Source of the DNA: Blastococcus carthaginiensis
Lineage (GTDB): Bacteria > Actinomycetota > Actinomycetes > Mycobacteriales > Geodermatophilaceae
Length of the DNA stretch: 64,000 bases
NCBI RefSeq assembly: GCF_030731085.1
Contig: NZ_JASNFN010000002.1
Location: 1-64,000, forward strand
Direction: 5' to 3'
A program made the position numbers and the translations under genes. The notes beneath the pieces are model-generated. The model searched no databases, had not been told where the DNA came from, and was given only the letters and a program-made list of their open reading frames with translations. Shown piece by piece: positions 63,315 to 64,000 of this stretch. The first letter of the stretch is position 1. Each line of letters opens with the position of its first letter.

Positions 63315-63330
63315 TTCACAAGTTCGTGAA
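63315..63330. promoter_or_regulatory. Palindromic operator TTCAC-N6-GTGAA
   Basis: TTCAC (63315-63319) and GTGAA (63326-63330) flank six bases in the 66-bp gap between the MarR/GbsR gene and the ABC gene. A MarR-type dimer site is likely. Confidence 0.55.
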
Positions 63331-63350
63331 ACGTCTGTAGCTTCGCCGGC

Positions 63351-64000
63351 ATGACTGCGATCTCCGTCTCGGGACTGGTCAAGACCTTCGGGACGACCCG
63401 TGCGCTGGACGGCCTGGACCTCGAGGTCGCGACCGGGGAGGTGCACGGTTTCCTCGGCCCCAACGGCTCGGGCAAGTCCACGACCATCCGCGTGCTGCTC
63501 GGCCTGCTGCGTCCCGACTCGGGCAGCGTGCGGCTGCTGGACGGCGACCCGTGGCGGGACGCCGTGGCGCTGCACCGCCGGCTGGCCTACGTGCCCGGCG
63601 ACGTCACGCTCTGGCCGAACATCTCCGGCGGCGAGTCGATCGACCTCCTCGGCCGCCTCCGCGGCGGGCTGGACCCCCGCCGTCGTGCCGAGCTGCTCGA
63701 CCGGTTCGACCTCGACCCGCGCAAGAAGGCGCGCACCTACTCCAAGGGCAACCGGCAGAAGGTCGCCCTGGTCGCCGCGCTGGCGTCGGACGCCGAGCTG
63801 CTGGTGCTCGACGAGCCGACGTCCGGCCTCGACCCGCTGATGGAGGCGGTGTTCCAGGAGTGCATCCGCGAGGCGCGCACCGAGGGCCGGACCGTGCTGC
63901 TGTCGAGCCACATCCTGGCCGAGGCCGAAGCGCTGTGCGACCGGGTGAGCATCATCCGCCACGGCGCGACGGTGCAGAGCGGCAGCCTGGACGAGCTGCG
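63351..64000 (+). CDS. ABC transporter ATP-binding protein, truncated by window end
   Basis: At least 216 residues of an ABC ATPase. Walker A GPNGSGKST, ABC signature replaced by the variant YSKGNRQKVALV, Walker B LLVLDEPTSGLD and the switch His in LLSSHILAEAE are seen. Multidrug/export-type (DrrA/CcmA-like). ATG at 63351. Continues beyond the window; the permease is expected next. Confidence 0.9.
   Translation, partial: MTAISVSGLVKTFGTTRALDGLDLEVATGEVHGFLGPNGSGKSTTIRVLLGLLRPDSGSVRLLDGDPWRDAVALHRRLAYVPGDVTLWPNISGGESIDLLGRLRGGLDPRRRAELLDRFDLDPRKKARTYSKGNRQKVALVAALASDAELLVLDEPTSGLDPLMEAVFQECIREARTEGRTVLLSSHILAEAEALCDRVSIIRHGATVQSGSLDEL

Noticed and set aside
1..64000. CRISPR arrays, tRNA or rRNA genes, riboswitches
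   Set aside because: None were seen. Short tandem repeats (for example 51384-51411) are coding-frame repeats without spacers.

Overview
The window is a very GC-rich actinobacterial chromosome segment. Gene content, GTG/TTG starts, SARP (Streptomyces antibiotic regulatory protein) family regulators and Geodermatophilaceae-like housekeeping genes suggest a Blastococcus/Modestobacter/Geodermatophilus-type organism; that placement is inference. Layout: (1) 1-2.9 kb, an apparently intact IS3-family insertion that interrupts an unknown gene, followed by a decayed second IS3 element; (2) 3.0-5.9 kb, a GH13 glucosidase/amylase and a SARP-type regulator; (3) 6.2-31.1 kb, a near-complete extracellular contractile injection system (eCIS, phage-tail-like particle) locus; (4) 31.2-35.8 kb, a conflict-type unit with a trypco2-like protein, a trypsin-STAND NTPase-TPR protein and an unknown protein; (5) 35.8-39.2 kb, a decayed stretch with remnants of a second eCIS (sheath N-terminus joined to a DUF6519 C-terminus), a second SARP and a divergent LuxR-type regulator; (6) 40.1-49.6 kb, a five-gene minus-strand operon (subtilase, alpha/beta hydrolase, trypsin-like protein, STAND NTPase, trypsin-NUC nuclease) with a small-protein gene upstream; (7) 49.7-64 kb, ordinary metabolic genes.

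The eCIS is built as two blocks that converge near 16 kb. The plus-strand block encodes a PASTA/membrane protein, the sheath, tube, a gp26-like zinc-ribbon protein, the Pvc16-type terminator protein and the AAA+ ATPase. The minus-strand block encodes the CIS tube/LysM proteins, hub, spike, PAAR-like tip, gp25, two gpJ-like baseplate proteins, a tail-protein-I-like protein, DUF6519-PASTA and, last, an unrecognised 571-residue protein that could be cargo or tape measure. Almost every junction is a 1-4 nt stop/start overlap. No capsid, terminase, portal or integrase gene is present, so it is not a prophage.

The most interesting signal is regulatory. A pair of GTGACG octamers in direct orientation, 11 bp apart (consensus GGTGACGC-N3-GGTGACGC), lies upstream of the sheath operon, the divergent 8.7 kb gene, the baseplate operon and the five-gene protease/NTPase/nuclease operon at 49.1 kb, in the same orientation relative to each gene. 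Direct repeats with an 11-bp period are the classical SARP binding arrangement, and two SARP genes sit in the window. This makes the injection system and the protease/nuclease cluster look like parts of one regulon. The sheath remnant keeps a GTGACGC half-site at the equivalent place.

All functional calls come from reading motifs and protein similarity by eye. No database search, alignment score or structure prediction was available.
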